NCBI GenBank assembly: GCA_009823395.1
Contig: CM020515.1
Span: 7,796,489 to 7,860,488, forward strand
Direction: 5' to 3'
From: Thamnaconus septentrionalis
Taxonomy: Eukaryota > Chordata > Actinopteri > Tetraodontiformes > Monacanthidae
DNA length: 64,000 bases
Part shown: positions 37,159-55,600 of the stretch, in pieces
How positions within the stretch are numbered: the first letter of the stretch is position 1
Layout: every line of letters starts with the position of its first letter
Made by a program: the position numbers and the translations under genes
Notes under the pieces: model-generated
What the model saw: only the letters and a program-made list of their open reading frames with translations
Databases searched by the model: none
Told to the model about the DNA's origin: nothing

Positions 37159-40100
37159 CTGGCCACTGAGTGACCAGAGTCAACCCAAACATTTTTTGTT
37201 TGGTTTGGTTTTGTCTTTCACGCATTCATTTTTAGCACCGGATCAAAAAGTATCACATTGAAGAAGACCGGACCAAGTGTCTCTTTCCCTTTTGCTTCCT
37301 GCGGCGCTGCGTTCTAGAGTTTCTGCCTCCAGCGCGGGGATACTGTGACAGGAAGAGCAGGACCAGCAGGGACTTAACCTAAGACCTCTCACTTCCTGCA
37401 AGAGAGCACCAGGCTGACACAAATCAGCCAGAGCCAGAAGAAGCTATTCCCCGTTGGATTAGCGGTCTAATCCTGATCCATCTAGGAATGGATAGATTGT
37501 AATCGCTGGTAATCCACGACATGGATGGGCAAACAATCAGAGTTTCTCCCTGACCCACCGAATGGTTGCCATGAAGTCGACGCTCTTGCGTTGCTGTTTA
37601 TGCACATTTGACTCTGCTTCTCTTCTGACAGACTGTGTGTCCCAGATGTCTTTGCTGTAAATTAGCAACTTTGTTGATTTCATTGCACTATGAAACAAAA
37701 CAAATTGCCTTTTTTTGTTGAATTCAAATCAGAGAAAAGATGATTGTTGTTCAGCTCCTGTAAATTTGTCTTGATGGATTTCCTGTGATGTTGACGTTAA
37801 TTGTTTCATTTACCCCTAAACTGCACATCTTGCTCTTATTGTTACAAACCCCTATAGATCAGCTGCACCAATTTGGCACCAACAACCGTGTTGACCACAT
37901 TCAAATTCCCTGAGATCTAACCCTTCAAACTTCAGTAAGTCGTCTGCACCAAGTCAACGTGGCTAACTGGAGCTAGTCGCCGCCATCTGATTGGCTGATT
38001 AGCCATTTGCGCTAACAAGCGCTCTAAAGTTGAATCTATTAAAGTGGCCATTGCTGCCTTTTTTATCGGAAAGGTTTTGAACGTCGCGTCCACCAGGTGA
38101 GTTTTTCTCTCTGCAACATTTTTCACCTGATGCTCGTCATCGACTATGGAGACCCTTCAATCGGCCCACTCATCACGTCCCCTTCGAACCAGAGCTGGTA
38201 ATCCACCCACTCATCCTCCACATGGCAGCGCACCACGATCATTATGTGCGCGCATGAGCGCGTCACACACACACACACACAGAAACACACAAGTTCCAAA
38301 ATCCCCACAGAGTCTCCATCTGGACAGGAAGCCATTTTGCTCTTCCTTGTTCTCCGTCACCCGCTCCGCTTCTCGTTTCCCTTCCCTCGCAGTCGCAGGT
38401 AGGGGGCCTCGTCCTGCGTGTCTCTGCAGAGGAGGAAATCGTGTTGCAGTTGAAGCCGGTGAGATTTCCTGCGAGGCGCATGTGTGAAACCCCCGCCCCC
38501 GCCCCCACTCCAGCAGCCTGGACGTGTCGGCCAACGCGCACGCTGGAGTATCGATCGCTTCTCGTCCTCTTCCGTAACGTTGCTTGTGGAAGGAGGGAAA
38601 AAAAAAAAATTGCTTTCTGAGGTGCCACCTATCTCAACATCGCCTGCCGCTGCCATGGTAACTTATGAGTTACTCTACAAATTCTTCCTCGACCTTGTGT
38701 GAGGCGTCTCAAGCGCGTTCTCCGGCCTTCGCCGTGTCGTCACTTCAACTGCAGACCAGCCGCTCGTTAGCGAGACGACGGCCACGATTTCACATCAGAA
38801 CCCCAGCGACTGTCGAACATCCGACGGAAAGACCATCTCGCACCTCCAGTTTTATTGACGTCCCAGTCCGATGACGTGCCTTTAACTGTGTGAACTTTTC
38901 CCCACTCCACCCTCTATTCCACTTGCTCCCTCTGTTTACACCACTCCAATAATCCCAACCTTTCATCTCTCACGTCATCTTAATTTTCTTGCCGCGGCGC
39001 GACGCATTCCGAAGCGCGCGAGTCTGTTCAGATCCACTCTGCTCCTCTTTCTTTCTTTCTTTTCTCTGCCTGCGGGTCTTGTGAACGGTCCAAATGTGCG
39101 AATTTTGTATCGTGCATCCGCTCGTTTTGTCATCGTTTCATCATCGTCGTCGTCGTCTGCGGCTACGGCCGCGCAAACTGTTCGCACCAGCTGCCACGCT
39201 AGGATGGTGCGAGGACAAAAGAAATGCAGCGGATGTGTGGAGCCCGACAACGACGGAGGGCGAGAAAATATACAGAGCTACGGCACGACAGACGAGTCCG
39301 ACTTTTTTTTTTTATCCTGCAAAGAAATGGGAAAGTTTTAGCTGCTGTCAAACCCAACACAGAGTCTTCCGCGCTGCTGCCAGCTGTTGTTACTGCACGG
39401 GGTCGAAGGTCAGACTGCAAGCTAAAGATGAGCAGCAGCAGATGCTATTTTCCAGGTTTCAGCTGAGAGAAACGCATTCCAAACTAAGTCACACCGCCGA
39501 CGTCGTGCAAATGGCGGACCTGCTTCAGAACGCATTCTCAATCGTTTTCCTCGTTTTTGTGTTTTTACCAAGCGAGCACACATAGTCCCGGGGCTTTCGG
39601 CGCCATCTGGAAATCAATTTTTCCATTTTGATGCGGAGATCCACACAAACACGAGGCACGCACACACGCACACACGCACATGTGCGCTTAATTTGCAATC
39701 TTGGCTTTTGCTGACAACCTTATCTTGAGAAAATGAAAAAGCCCGGCTCCCTCCCCCACACCCCCCCATGTGGCCCGGAGGCTTTTCCCTCATCATCGCT
39801 GGAAAATTGCCGTCAAAACCTCAGCCTACGTCCGAGCTGCGGCTTCACGAGTAATGGTCCTCTAAATCCATCACGCAATCCCCTATAAATAAATCCCGCC
39901 ACAGACGCAGCATATCAGCAGCTGCGGTCCATGAGCCGCGATCGCGCCCCCATGTCTAAATATTTCAAAACGTCGCTTTCCGCTCGTTCGCGGCAGTTTC
40001 GTGCACGTTTAGACCTGGCGCGTTGGTGCAGAATATCCAAAAGGACACCATGAACTCGCTGTGAAGAATTTTATCGGATCTGCGTGAGGTTTGTTGGTGA

Positions 40101-41804
40101 TTTTGAATTCTCAGGTCTGAAGTCTGGCAGATGTTGAGAACCTTCCATATGAACTGATTTCAGCCAGTCAGCGTCCGCTGGGGTGGTGAGGGATTTAAGG
40201 GGAGGGTAGAGGTTCAATACTGTGATGTTACTCACACCAATGAGCCAATCACTATTGGCTCCAGCTGCAGTAAATGGACGTGATTGGCTCATTTTACATG
40301 CAACAGACAGGAAGTGTTTTGAGGGCGCTTCCTCCTCCACATGTTGTCTTGTCTCCGGTGTGTTTTTAAGATTTAGTGTCACAGAGGGAACAAAAGATAA
40401 TCATAACGAAGTGAAACTGGTGAGACGATCGGTGGATAAGCCAAGACCAAGCTTTGGACTTTAGCGCAGGTAAGTGCATTCAATTTGAGACCATTTTTGA
40501 ATTAGAGCTCATCCCAGTTTAATGTTCATTATTATTGTTGTTGTTGTAGGGAAGAAGAACGGAAACCATTGATTGATTATTGAGGTATTGAGGTATTGTG
40601 GTCTGTTTTCCTATGGAATTTCAAAATGTATCTCTAATTAAGTTAATTTGACCCTCTCTAGACACCTGAATGTCCTCCTGGTTTGACATAGTACACAAAC
40701 TCTTAACATCCACATATTCCACCTTCATCATTTTGTGAGTCGTGTATATTGCTATGCTGGCGCGTTTTGCCCATATGTTTACCAATGTCTACCTAATGAG
40801 CCTCATTAACAGCAGATACGTGTTTATTTGGTTTCCTCACAACAATCTCAACAATTCATCTCTGGCTTCCTTCCAGTCAAAAGACAACACTGCGCAGCCA
40901 GCAGGGGCATCCGGACCACCGCATTTACATAGCGTGATAAATGAGCGGCCTTTACATAATTCATGAGCTTTCGCTCTTGTGGCCGAATTCCAGAGCCCAG
41001 CCGGGCTTCCCCCCTTCGTCTCTCTCCCCGTCCTTCCCTAATTGCCTCCCAGAGTTACAGTGCATTTGCCGACCTGCGTGTGATGACAGACGGTCCCACG
41101 TGGAGGAATAAAGGATTAGATTATGCCGCGATCCGTCACTCTGGAAAGGACGAGGACGTGGAGACAGGAGCTGGGGAGAGACGAGCGAGAGGTTATGGAA
41201 GATGGATCCGGGGTTGTCGTGTGTAGAGTCTGAATTTTATTAGCGATCCTCCTCCGCCGAGACGACAAGAGGCCCCGCCTCGTACTCTTCGTATGGCTCC
41301 CCGCCGGCGTTTGATCGGAGCGATCGCTCCTCGGAAAATCGTCTTTGTTTTAGACTGCCGGTGTCTCCCGCCCCCTGTTTGAACATCCATCCATCCATCT
41401 TGTCTCTCCTCCTTCCCTTCCTCAATCCCTCATCTTCCTCCTCGTCTCCCTCTCCCCATTCCCATCCCGCTTGTCCACGCGTACGCCTCCTCCGTCCGCA
41501 CCTGTTCCGCTCCTCTCCCAAGTCTCCCTCTTCCACCCCCACTCACTCGTCTCTCTTCCTCACCCCCGGATGAAATATTCATGGCCATCCACGCTGCGAG
41601 TGTAGGAGCAACAGCGGCGGCAATCAGAGCCACAGGAGTCAGTGCTTTCAAAGAGCTCAGGCCTCTGAGCTTACAGCGAGAGCATGGGGGCGGGGGTGGA
41701 GTGGGTGAGGTGGCGGAGGAGGGGTGGGTGGGTAAAAAAGGGATGAAGGGAAGGGAAGAGAGTGGAGAGACGGAGCAAGGTTAGAAAGAGAGGGAGATGG
41801 AGGT

Positions 41805-42360
41805 GGATAAACCATGGATGCATGATAAGAACTGGATACCAGACTGGCAATATGTTCGTGAGGCCACATTTTTCCAGTGGCTGCTCGAGGTACTGCAGCC
41901 AAAAACCTTATGCAGCACAAATAGCATTTTTCCCGTGGACTGTAATACAAAATAAAAGCCTGTAAAACAGTAGGAAATGACAGGATGACTGCGACTTGAA
42001 ACATATTTCATAATAAATGTTTCTGATGTAAATTTTAATTCATTCATTCATTCATTCATTTCCAAAAAAAATGTATAAAGGCTAGAAAATCTCCAGAAAA
42101 TACTTTGTTCCAAGTTTGACGTCACTGCATCATACGTGCTGCTGTGTCTCGGCTCATTCTGATTGGCAGGATGCGTCCTAATGCACCATGATTTACAGAG
42201 GCATGATGGGAAGTGACACTACTACTTTGCACGCTCTATGAGCCGCATAATGTAAAGGTAACCCAGAAGGCAAAAACCTTTCCAGTGTATGCGTTTGGTG
42301 AACAATTCCATTGAAATTAATGGGCCAACATAGTGAATTTCGAATCCCTCGGGATCAGTG
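41805..42360. repeat. Dispersed repeat, copy B
   Basis: Second copy of the repeat at 4655-5045, same orientation. It shares CCATGGATGCAT, CAGACTGGCAATATG, TTTTTCCAGTGGC, CTCGAGGTACTGCAGCC, CTGATTGGCAGGATGC and GCTCTATGAGCCGCAT. It is longer in the middle and carries a (CATT)n tract at about 42038-42060. Confidence 0.7.
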
Positions 42361-42710
42361 GGACTTCAACTTTAACTTTAACATTGACATTTGCTTCTCA
42401 CCAGCTTGGTCCACGTAACCCCTCTGGAGTTTCACAGATGGGAAGAATTCCCCCGAATAAATGCCCAAGTGTGCGGATGATGAGATTTTGAATTTGAGAC
42501 AAACCAGCCGTGTTAAAGCCGTGGTTTTGAGTCAAGTCATCCACCGTGGACTCACAGCCAGAGCTCCGTTCACAGCTGCCTGCCGTTACCTGTTGCTAGA
42601 AGTCACTGTATGTGTGTGTGTGACAGAGAGAGAAAGAACGAGTGTGTTTCAAATCTAAAGAAAAAAATGTGGAAGGATTTCTACTCCCTCGCAGTGTTGC
42701 TTCCTCACCA

Positions 42711-42745
<35 letters not shown>

Positions 42746-44390
42746 CAATATCTGCATGGATCAGCGGATTCACTTTTGTCCAGTACACTCGCACATCCTT
42801 CTAAACAATGCAAACATAAACAACAGTCCCACGTTAAGACTCCAAGGTTAATGGTTAATACCTCCACGTCTGCACCATCCAGGGAATCCATTTAGTCTCG
42901 TTCACACCGAGTTCGCACAACGGAGTGGAGTGGCTGTCGCCCCTGCCGGCATGTTACAGCACTCACGCGCTCCAATTAGATGCCAAATTCTGGGTTGTTT
43001 CCAAGCAACCTACATTAGGCTGAGGGGAAAGAGGGCTTCAAACGCTTTGAAGGATGTTTTTCCTTGTTTGAAGGCGAGCGCTCTTGTGTGTTTTTGTGCC
43101 CGTGTGAATGAGGGAGAGGGAAAGGGAGAGAGAGAGAGAGGCTGTGAAGGAAGTGAGAGCCGCACAAATTTCAAATGTCTCACCGCGTTTGATGTCCTGA
43201 CGTGCCGTAATGAAAGGCGAACGGCGATCTGACCAGAATGTGGATGCATTGTGCCTGCCTCCCCATCGCAACCAATCGGCAGCCTCTCCTCCTGGTTGTC
43301 AAGCAACCGAGCGCGACCTTAGCGGAACGGAAGAAAAATGGAAAAGTGCAAGAGTTGTGTCTTTATGCAACACCTAATGCTCGGAATAGAGCCGAGTTGG
43401 CTCCAGTTGTAGAGATGGCCTTTTGTTTATGTCATTGCTAATATCAAATTGGATTAAGACATACTTCACTTCTGACCAATTAGACTATTAATAAATTCAT
43501 CAGTGCTCTGTAATGACTCTGAGTCAGCCTGCTAGCTCACCTACATTATATTCATTGTAATTCAAACCACTGAGATTTTTTTGTGTTTATATTAAATACT
43601 GTATTCTGAACCTTGTTTGTTGTGTTTCCTTTAGACGTTTTATGTACATCGATGTACATATGTGTGTTGTGTTGTTTTGTTTATTTTATTTATTTCTTCA
43701 GTAAGTAATTAAGTACGTCTTGGCACGCATTTGTCCTCACAATCCAAAGATGAATTTCCGCCCATTCCTGCAAAGGTAAACAATAAAGTATTTCCATTCT
43801 ATCCTGAAATTGTGGATTTAAAGTATAAAACAAGGTAAACAAAAACGTAAATCATTCTAACAATTATTATGACCTGGTATTATCCATAAGTTTCATCATG
43901 CAGCTCTCGTTCATTCACCAAGACATGAAATATTGATGTAATGAATAATCATTCCCCCTGTGTCTGTCTGTACAGTTATCCCTTCGTCAGTTGTTTATAT
44001 TTTATGACTTCTATCCCAGCGACTGCATATGATATTGCAGATTTTCTGCCTCAGGTTTGACAGAGAGTAGCTAATTCTACTGGGAACAGAGGCAACATAC
44101 AGTATAAATTCTTTCTTGGAGCAACGTGCGCTAATTAACTGAAACGTATGACTGCCTAATTAGAGGGTGTGCAAGAAAACAATTTTCGCACCTCAGCAGA
44201 GAGGAAAGACAATGTCAGAGGTCTTTCGGCAGCGGGTTGTGCTGCATAACAGGTAGGTGCAGTGAAAAGAAGAGGTGAGAAGTTCATGGCCAGGCAGAAA
44301 GAGGAATGGTGTCCGGAGGGATGAATATTTGAGCTTCAACAGATTTCTCATTTTCCCCAGATGAGCAAGTTTTGTCCTTGATTACTTTCA

Positions 44391-44456
<66 letters not shown>
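44391..44456. repeat. (ATT)n/(AAT)n palindromic microsatellite
   Basis: An ATT run changes at its midpoint to an AAT run, making a near-perfect palindrome of about 66 bases centred on TTATAA. Confidence 0.95.
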
Positions 44457-44457
<1 letters not shown>

Positions 44458-46319
44458 TTTTGTTGCTCTTACTTCCTTTCTATCTCATTACGCACCGGCT
44501 TGTCGCAAAGTGTGCCGCTCGGCAGGCTCGCTGAGAACGGATATGGGCGTGGCCATTTCATTATTTTTCAGCTGGCGCGTTAATCAACAAACACCTGCGC
44601 TGTGGCGAGCTGGCGTGGATGGGACATGGCGGTTTGAAGCTTCTCATGTGGACTCTGGCGTAAGATTATTTATTTTCGTATACACGTTATATTGCATTGT
44701 TTCCCCCCACTGAGTTAATGAGGGCCATGTGGCGATGTTATTTTTTATATATATATTTTTTTTTTAACAAAGTGCACTGTGGTCGGTGGACGCTCCGTTT
44801 GAAACTAGCGAGAAGTGGCGAGAAGTTCTCTTTTTTTCTTTCTTCTTTTTTTTTTAAGTTGCACACATACAGTTCAGTCAACATACATTTTATCTCATGT
44901 AATACCACACATAAGGCACGACACGAGACTAATTCCCGAATAATACAAGCTTACTTCCGCTCGCTGATAAGTATGGAGCTCGTTGATTGGCTGAATCCAT
45001 GAACTTTTCTCTCGTCAAGTCTTTCGTTTGCCCACCGCTTTTTTTGTGAGTGTAATTTGACTATGAGGCATGAGGAAGGTCCTGAACGGTCACTTTTGGC
45101 AGGAAGCCAAAAACCGAGTGCCTTTAGAGAGGAAATAAACGTGGTATATAACATTACCATCTATTAGAATGCAAGACTTGTTGTCCAGGCTGCTCCACTG
45201 CTTCTCAGTTATATTTTAAGGAGCACTGCAATTACTGCTAACAACTGTGTTAATCTTGCCAACCTAAAACAAACAAACAAACAAAAAGTTGGTTAATGCA
45301 TCTCGTCTGTCCTAGCCACGGGTCACACAGACACAGGTCACGGTAACAAGTCAATCTTCTCGTCTCTGTTTGAATTTGCAGTGGCTGCTAGAAAACAAAC
45401 ACATACACACACATGGGGAAATAATAAAAAAAAAAAAAAAAGGGAAGTGCATTCATTCCACTGCACTGTCAAGATCCACCAGATTGTCAGAGGAAGAGGA
45501 GCCGAACGAGGAGTGGGGAAAGAGCAGATAAAGGTCTTGAAGGAGAAAAGATGTAAGTAATTCCTGAGGCCCGCTGCGCCGCACGTGGACTTCGGGAGCA
45601 TCGAGTTGTTCAATAATGTATTGATTTTCTTTAGCGAGCTGTTCCCTCTCTCTGGGGGTTTTTCATGCAACCGATTATCTGACAGGTTTATCTGCCTCGC
45701 GGAAGCGCGGACGTACGCGTGCTCGTCTCTCGGAAAAAAAACCCAATTGAGCAGATCAGTTTCCCCCGACTTTCTCATCAGTGTTGAATATTAGTAGCTG
45801 TGGTATTTCAATAAAATCGAATTGTTAGACAAAAGGGCATTTGTTCGCAGTTTTTTAATCTGAACTTGGCCCATGGTGCAACATGAACTCTCTGAAGTTC
45901 CCTCATTCCTAATGATGTGGGAACATGAACACTTTGGGTTCATGAACCACATATCGGTCAGACTTTTATTTTGAAAGTGCCAAATCACAACCAAAGGCGT
46001 CTCAAAGAAAACTCTTATCAAAAAGCGGCTCCACCAGCCTGCTGTGAGGTAGCTAAACCTGCTAACCAATCGAACTGTTTAGCATTGCGCCCATTAGCAT
46101 TTAGCTCACAGCACCGACACATTGAGGGTGCAGCTTATTTGGCTTTTATGTTGACGGTTAAAAATAATCTCGCCCATCTGTTGTTGTTTTTCCCTCTTTG
46201 TTTGGTCCACTCTCGTTTGTAAGTGCCGCGCAACGGCTGGTAAATATTTCATCATAATGATATTTGAAGGTTTTGCTGGGCTTCACAGTCGCTCTGTTCT
46301 TCTTCTTGTCCCCGGCAGC

Positions 46320-51749
<5,430 letters not shown>

Positions 51750-51754
51750 AAAGC

Positions 51755-51760
51755 AATAAA
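51755..51760 (+). promoter_or_regulatory. Polyadenylation signal six bases after the fam20c-like stop
   Basis: AATAAA starts six bases after the TAA stop, followed about 10 bases later by a GT-rich stretch (TGTCTTGTGCTCGCGTGTG), the normal arrangement for cleavage. The 3' UTR would be only about 25-30 bases. Confidence 0.6.
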
Positions 51761-52287
51761 TTATGCATTTGTCTTGTGCTCGCGTGTGTGAATTCTAGCC
51801 AAACAGGAAGCATTTTTTTTCTACACAAACAACATCATGTAAGTTTCTTAGGTTATTGAATTATTTATCTTAAGAAGTTGAAAAAACATTCTTTGGTCCA
51901 AAATTACAGCAAAATTACTGCTCCACTCCCCAGAGATACAGAAACAATGCCTTATCTGCCCCCTTTAATAAACAGTGGCAGCTCAGGTCCAGCCTGAGTT
52001 ACCATATATGTATCCTTTAAATGCACCATTAATATTTTCCATATGTAGGGTATTGCTAGTATCATCTAAATCAGATTTAAAAAAAAAAAAAAAAAAAAAA
52101 CCATAAACAAAGTTCTGAAAGAAAACAGAAGTTATCCCCTTGGTCTATGTTACAAAAGTTACAATAACCAGATTTTTCTTTCCAGAGTTATGGCTTCGAT
52201 GTCTGCCAAACAGACCAGATGCAAGCAGAGTGGACAGCGGCCTCTGCTGTTCCTCTTTTGAACTTCAGTTTACGGAAGAAAACATTG

Positions 52288-52299
52288 AGTTTCACTTTC
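52288..52299 (-). promoter_or_regulatory. Interferon-stimulated response element match upstream of the SP140-like gene
   Basis: The minus strand reads GAAAGTGAAACT, an exact match to the ISRE/IRF consensus GAAANNGAAACT, 318 bases upstream of the SP140-like ATG. SP100, SP110 and SP140 are interferon-induced in mammals, so the position makes biological sense. A TA-rich tract (52548-52571) lies nearer the start codon. Confidence 0.6.
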
Positions 52300-52616
52300 T
52301 GAACGTCACCGCTGGGCTGAACGAAGAGAGTCCTGTTTCGCAAATCGCGCCCAGTGCCGTTTCGCGGGTTTGACGATTAGCTTAGCCAAGAGGTCAGACG
52401 AAAGAGGCCCTGTTTACGTTCGTGGCGCAGACTGGTGGTCGTTCTCTCTGTCTCTGTCAGGGGCTGTTCATACACGATGATTTGAGCGGTGAAGGCGGAA
52501 GTACCGGGCTTCAAAGGCTTTTTTTTTTTTTCTTTTTTTTTTAAAAAAATATATATATATATATATATATACACGCGGATTTACAGGATAAGCCGAGTTT
52601 GACCAAACGAACAACG

Positions 52617-55600
52617 ATGGATCAACTGGACTTCTTTGAAAAGGAGGAACTGCTGCAATTTTTTCGACTTAAAAAAAACGAGATTTCCCTGATGGAGAAC
52701 CCGAAGATCTTCCTGAACCAGCTCCGGGACCACGACATGATACCGGAGGATCGTTACGAGGTGTGGCGTTAGGCTCCAACTGACCTGAGCAGACGCAGCG
52801 TGTGACTTACTCCGCGCCTTGTTAAAAGGGGGCGCGCCGCGCGCTGCTGAACTTGCGCAGACGTGTAGTTATGTAAAACGTAAACTTTTTGTTGTTGTTG
52901 CAGTAAGCTTTCTCCCCGTCTGACGCTCCTAAATCTTCCACCCTTTATACAAAAATAATATTGAAAATGTATGGCCTCTTGGATAAATTTGTGGTAAAGT
53001 CAAGTATAGGTTGGCTCAGATTAACATCATTTAAACAAGGTGGATATTCATTCTTATTTGCTGATGTCCATTTGTTTGAATGGGACTAGTTTATCCTCTT
53101 GACAAATTGAGCCACTGTTTAAGTCTACCATTCAGTGCTAATAGAGCCATTTAAATAGTGCAAATTGCACCTACAACTCTGGTCCTTGTTGAGTGTTAAT
53201 AAAAGTAAGTCAGTCAGGTTGAAATTAACATACTTGCTCTACAATTAGCCTTTTTTCAGGATTCAAGAACAGCTTTATCTTGACTTTACTTCATGTTGAC
53301 AGCATGAGACAGCACAAACATATGAAGTTCTTCATATATGTTACCTGGACAGGTGAACACATTGCAGCCTAGAGAATATCAGACCCAGGACATTGCAGTG
53401 TGATCGCTAAAAAAGAAGAAATGTATACGCTTTTCACAGTACCAGAACAACTATGTTGAAAATCATGCTTTGAAACAATAATATTCTCCACACTTTGCTG
53501 TGCTTGCAGAAGATCGTTCGGATGAGGAAGAAGGAGAGTGTGCAGAAAAATATGTATGAGCTTCTCAAATGGGTGGAGGCGGAACGAAGGGAGCACATTG
53601 CATTGTTTTGGAAGTGTGCCTTCAATGACACAATTATGAACCAGTATCCCAGACTGCAAATGCTGCACAAGAGTCTTATGGACGGTCAGTCACCTCTTTT
53701 ATGCCTCTATTTATTAATTGCTAAGTATGTTGTATTATATGTGTATGTTTGTGTTGCTGAGTCATCAATGTGTCCTCAAACCAGGATCAAAAATAATATT
53801 AAGTCTGTTTGTAGCAGGTTATAATAAAAATGGTAATTAATGATGATTATTCTGTATTCTTCAATATTTAAGACACTAAAATAACCTGAATACACGCACG
53901 TAACTCTTAAACAAAGTCAATAAAATATCTAACATCCTGAAAAATGTAGCTCCAGTCATGCAGTTTTTGCCATTGTTGTTGGGCTGCCTGTTTAGAACCA
54001 TGTCTTGGAAACACATTAATAGTAATGTCATTCTAGGGTCTTTTCGTGGCATACAACTGCCAACAAAGTCGGAAAATGAAAAGTCTGACCAAGATAAAAG
54101 CCAGAAGGCCTCTGAGGGTGAGGAGCAAGGTCGGGAGAACAAGGTGAAGTCAGTGAAGAAGAAGAGAAAACAAAGAGGTGAGAGCGTCGAGGACGGGGAG
54201 CAGCCTGGTCCATCATGTCCTCAAACTCCGCCCCAGAGGAGGAAGACGAGGAAAATAAGCTACTGTGAGTTTTTCAGCCCTATTTTCTATTCAATTTTGG
54301 GGGGATGAATGTATCGATCATATGCAATAATAAAAAAAAAAAAAAAAAAACACATTCCAGTTCATGGATGTTTGTCCTTGATCCAGAAGAGGTCGGTGAA
54401 GTATGTCAAAATAAGAGTGCATATTTTTATTTCCCAGCTTCCCCCTTAAAAAAAGGAGAGAAAAATAACATCTGGGAATGGCCTCTCTACAAGTCCCAGC
54501 TCCCTGTGACCTGTGGAAGCCAGACAGGAACACTGATTCGAAACAGACTGGCCAATGGTCAGTAACAGGTTTTCTTTGTTCTAAATGCTTCATGTGGGCT
54601 CTTTGTCACAAGGATGCACAGATAAATCCCAAGTGTTTTGGAAAAAACGTTTCACCTGGCGTGTCGGTGATGAACGTTATGTTTTGTCCTAAAGCCGTTG
54701 CGTCTTTTTCTTTCTTGTTTCAGGGCAGAAGTGCATCATGGTTGACAAGAAGTGGTTTTCTCCACCTGAATTTGAGAAGTTGGCAGGGAAAACTCGCTCC
54801 AAGAACTGGAAGCTGAGCATTAAATGTGCGAACACCTCACTGCAAAAACTCATCAAGGTTTGTGTAGAACTATGTCGTGTTTTCTCTGTGCATGGCCTTA
54901 GTCTGTCAGCTGAATTGATGAGGAGTGGCTCTATTACTTTTCATAGAATAACAAAATAATAAATAGTTTAATAAAACTAACTTGTTTTAATAAACCATAA
55001 TCTGATGCATCAGATTCAATTTGCCTGAACTTAACAGCTGCTACGATTAAAATGATTATAAATATCATTCAGCCATAATTTCCCTGAAACAAAGTTTTGT
55101 TTTCTTATTTTCGCTGGGTTACCTTCTGTTGTTGGTTGTTGTTACTGCTGCTGCTTCTGGAATCAAGGACATGTTTGTCATTTTCAGAGATGCCTTTTTC
55201 AATTTTTATCACCTTTTCAAATCATCATTCCAATAAATTGAACAAAGTGAAATAAGCGATTGATGAATCGATGATAAAAACAATCGATAGCTGCGGCTTT
55301 ACATCACTAAGCTCTTCCACAATCAGCAGACAACCTCCTGCACAGCCTGTCTCCCACGTCTCAGCTGCGATTGTAGCTCATTGGAGGATGGTTCAGAAAA
55401 CCTTGTGGTTTCACGTGAGGGCTGAAGTGTATTGACTAGAATGAAAATATGCGGGGAAACGCTGGGGTGACCTTTTTTTTTTTTTTTTTCCCAAATTCCC
55501 ATTTGTTTGGTCTGTCTACCAGGAGGGCCACCTGAAATCAAAGCCGTACAAAGGAATGCGTCAAAAAGTAAGTAAGACAGACTGAAAGATTTCAAAAAAA

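Noticed and set aside
38144..38335. Short minus-strand frame ending in a WVDYQLWFEG-type stretch
   Set aside because: The central residues look protein-like, but the frame starts in a GT repeat, is only 63 codons, and has no acceptor or neighbouring exon. I could not assign a family. Conservation across fish would change this.
41240..41542. 100-codon minus-strand Glu/Arg/Gly-rich frame ending just before AATAAA
   Set aside because: Purine-rich strand bias explains the open frame and the charged composition. No introns or similarity seen.
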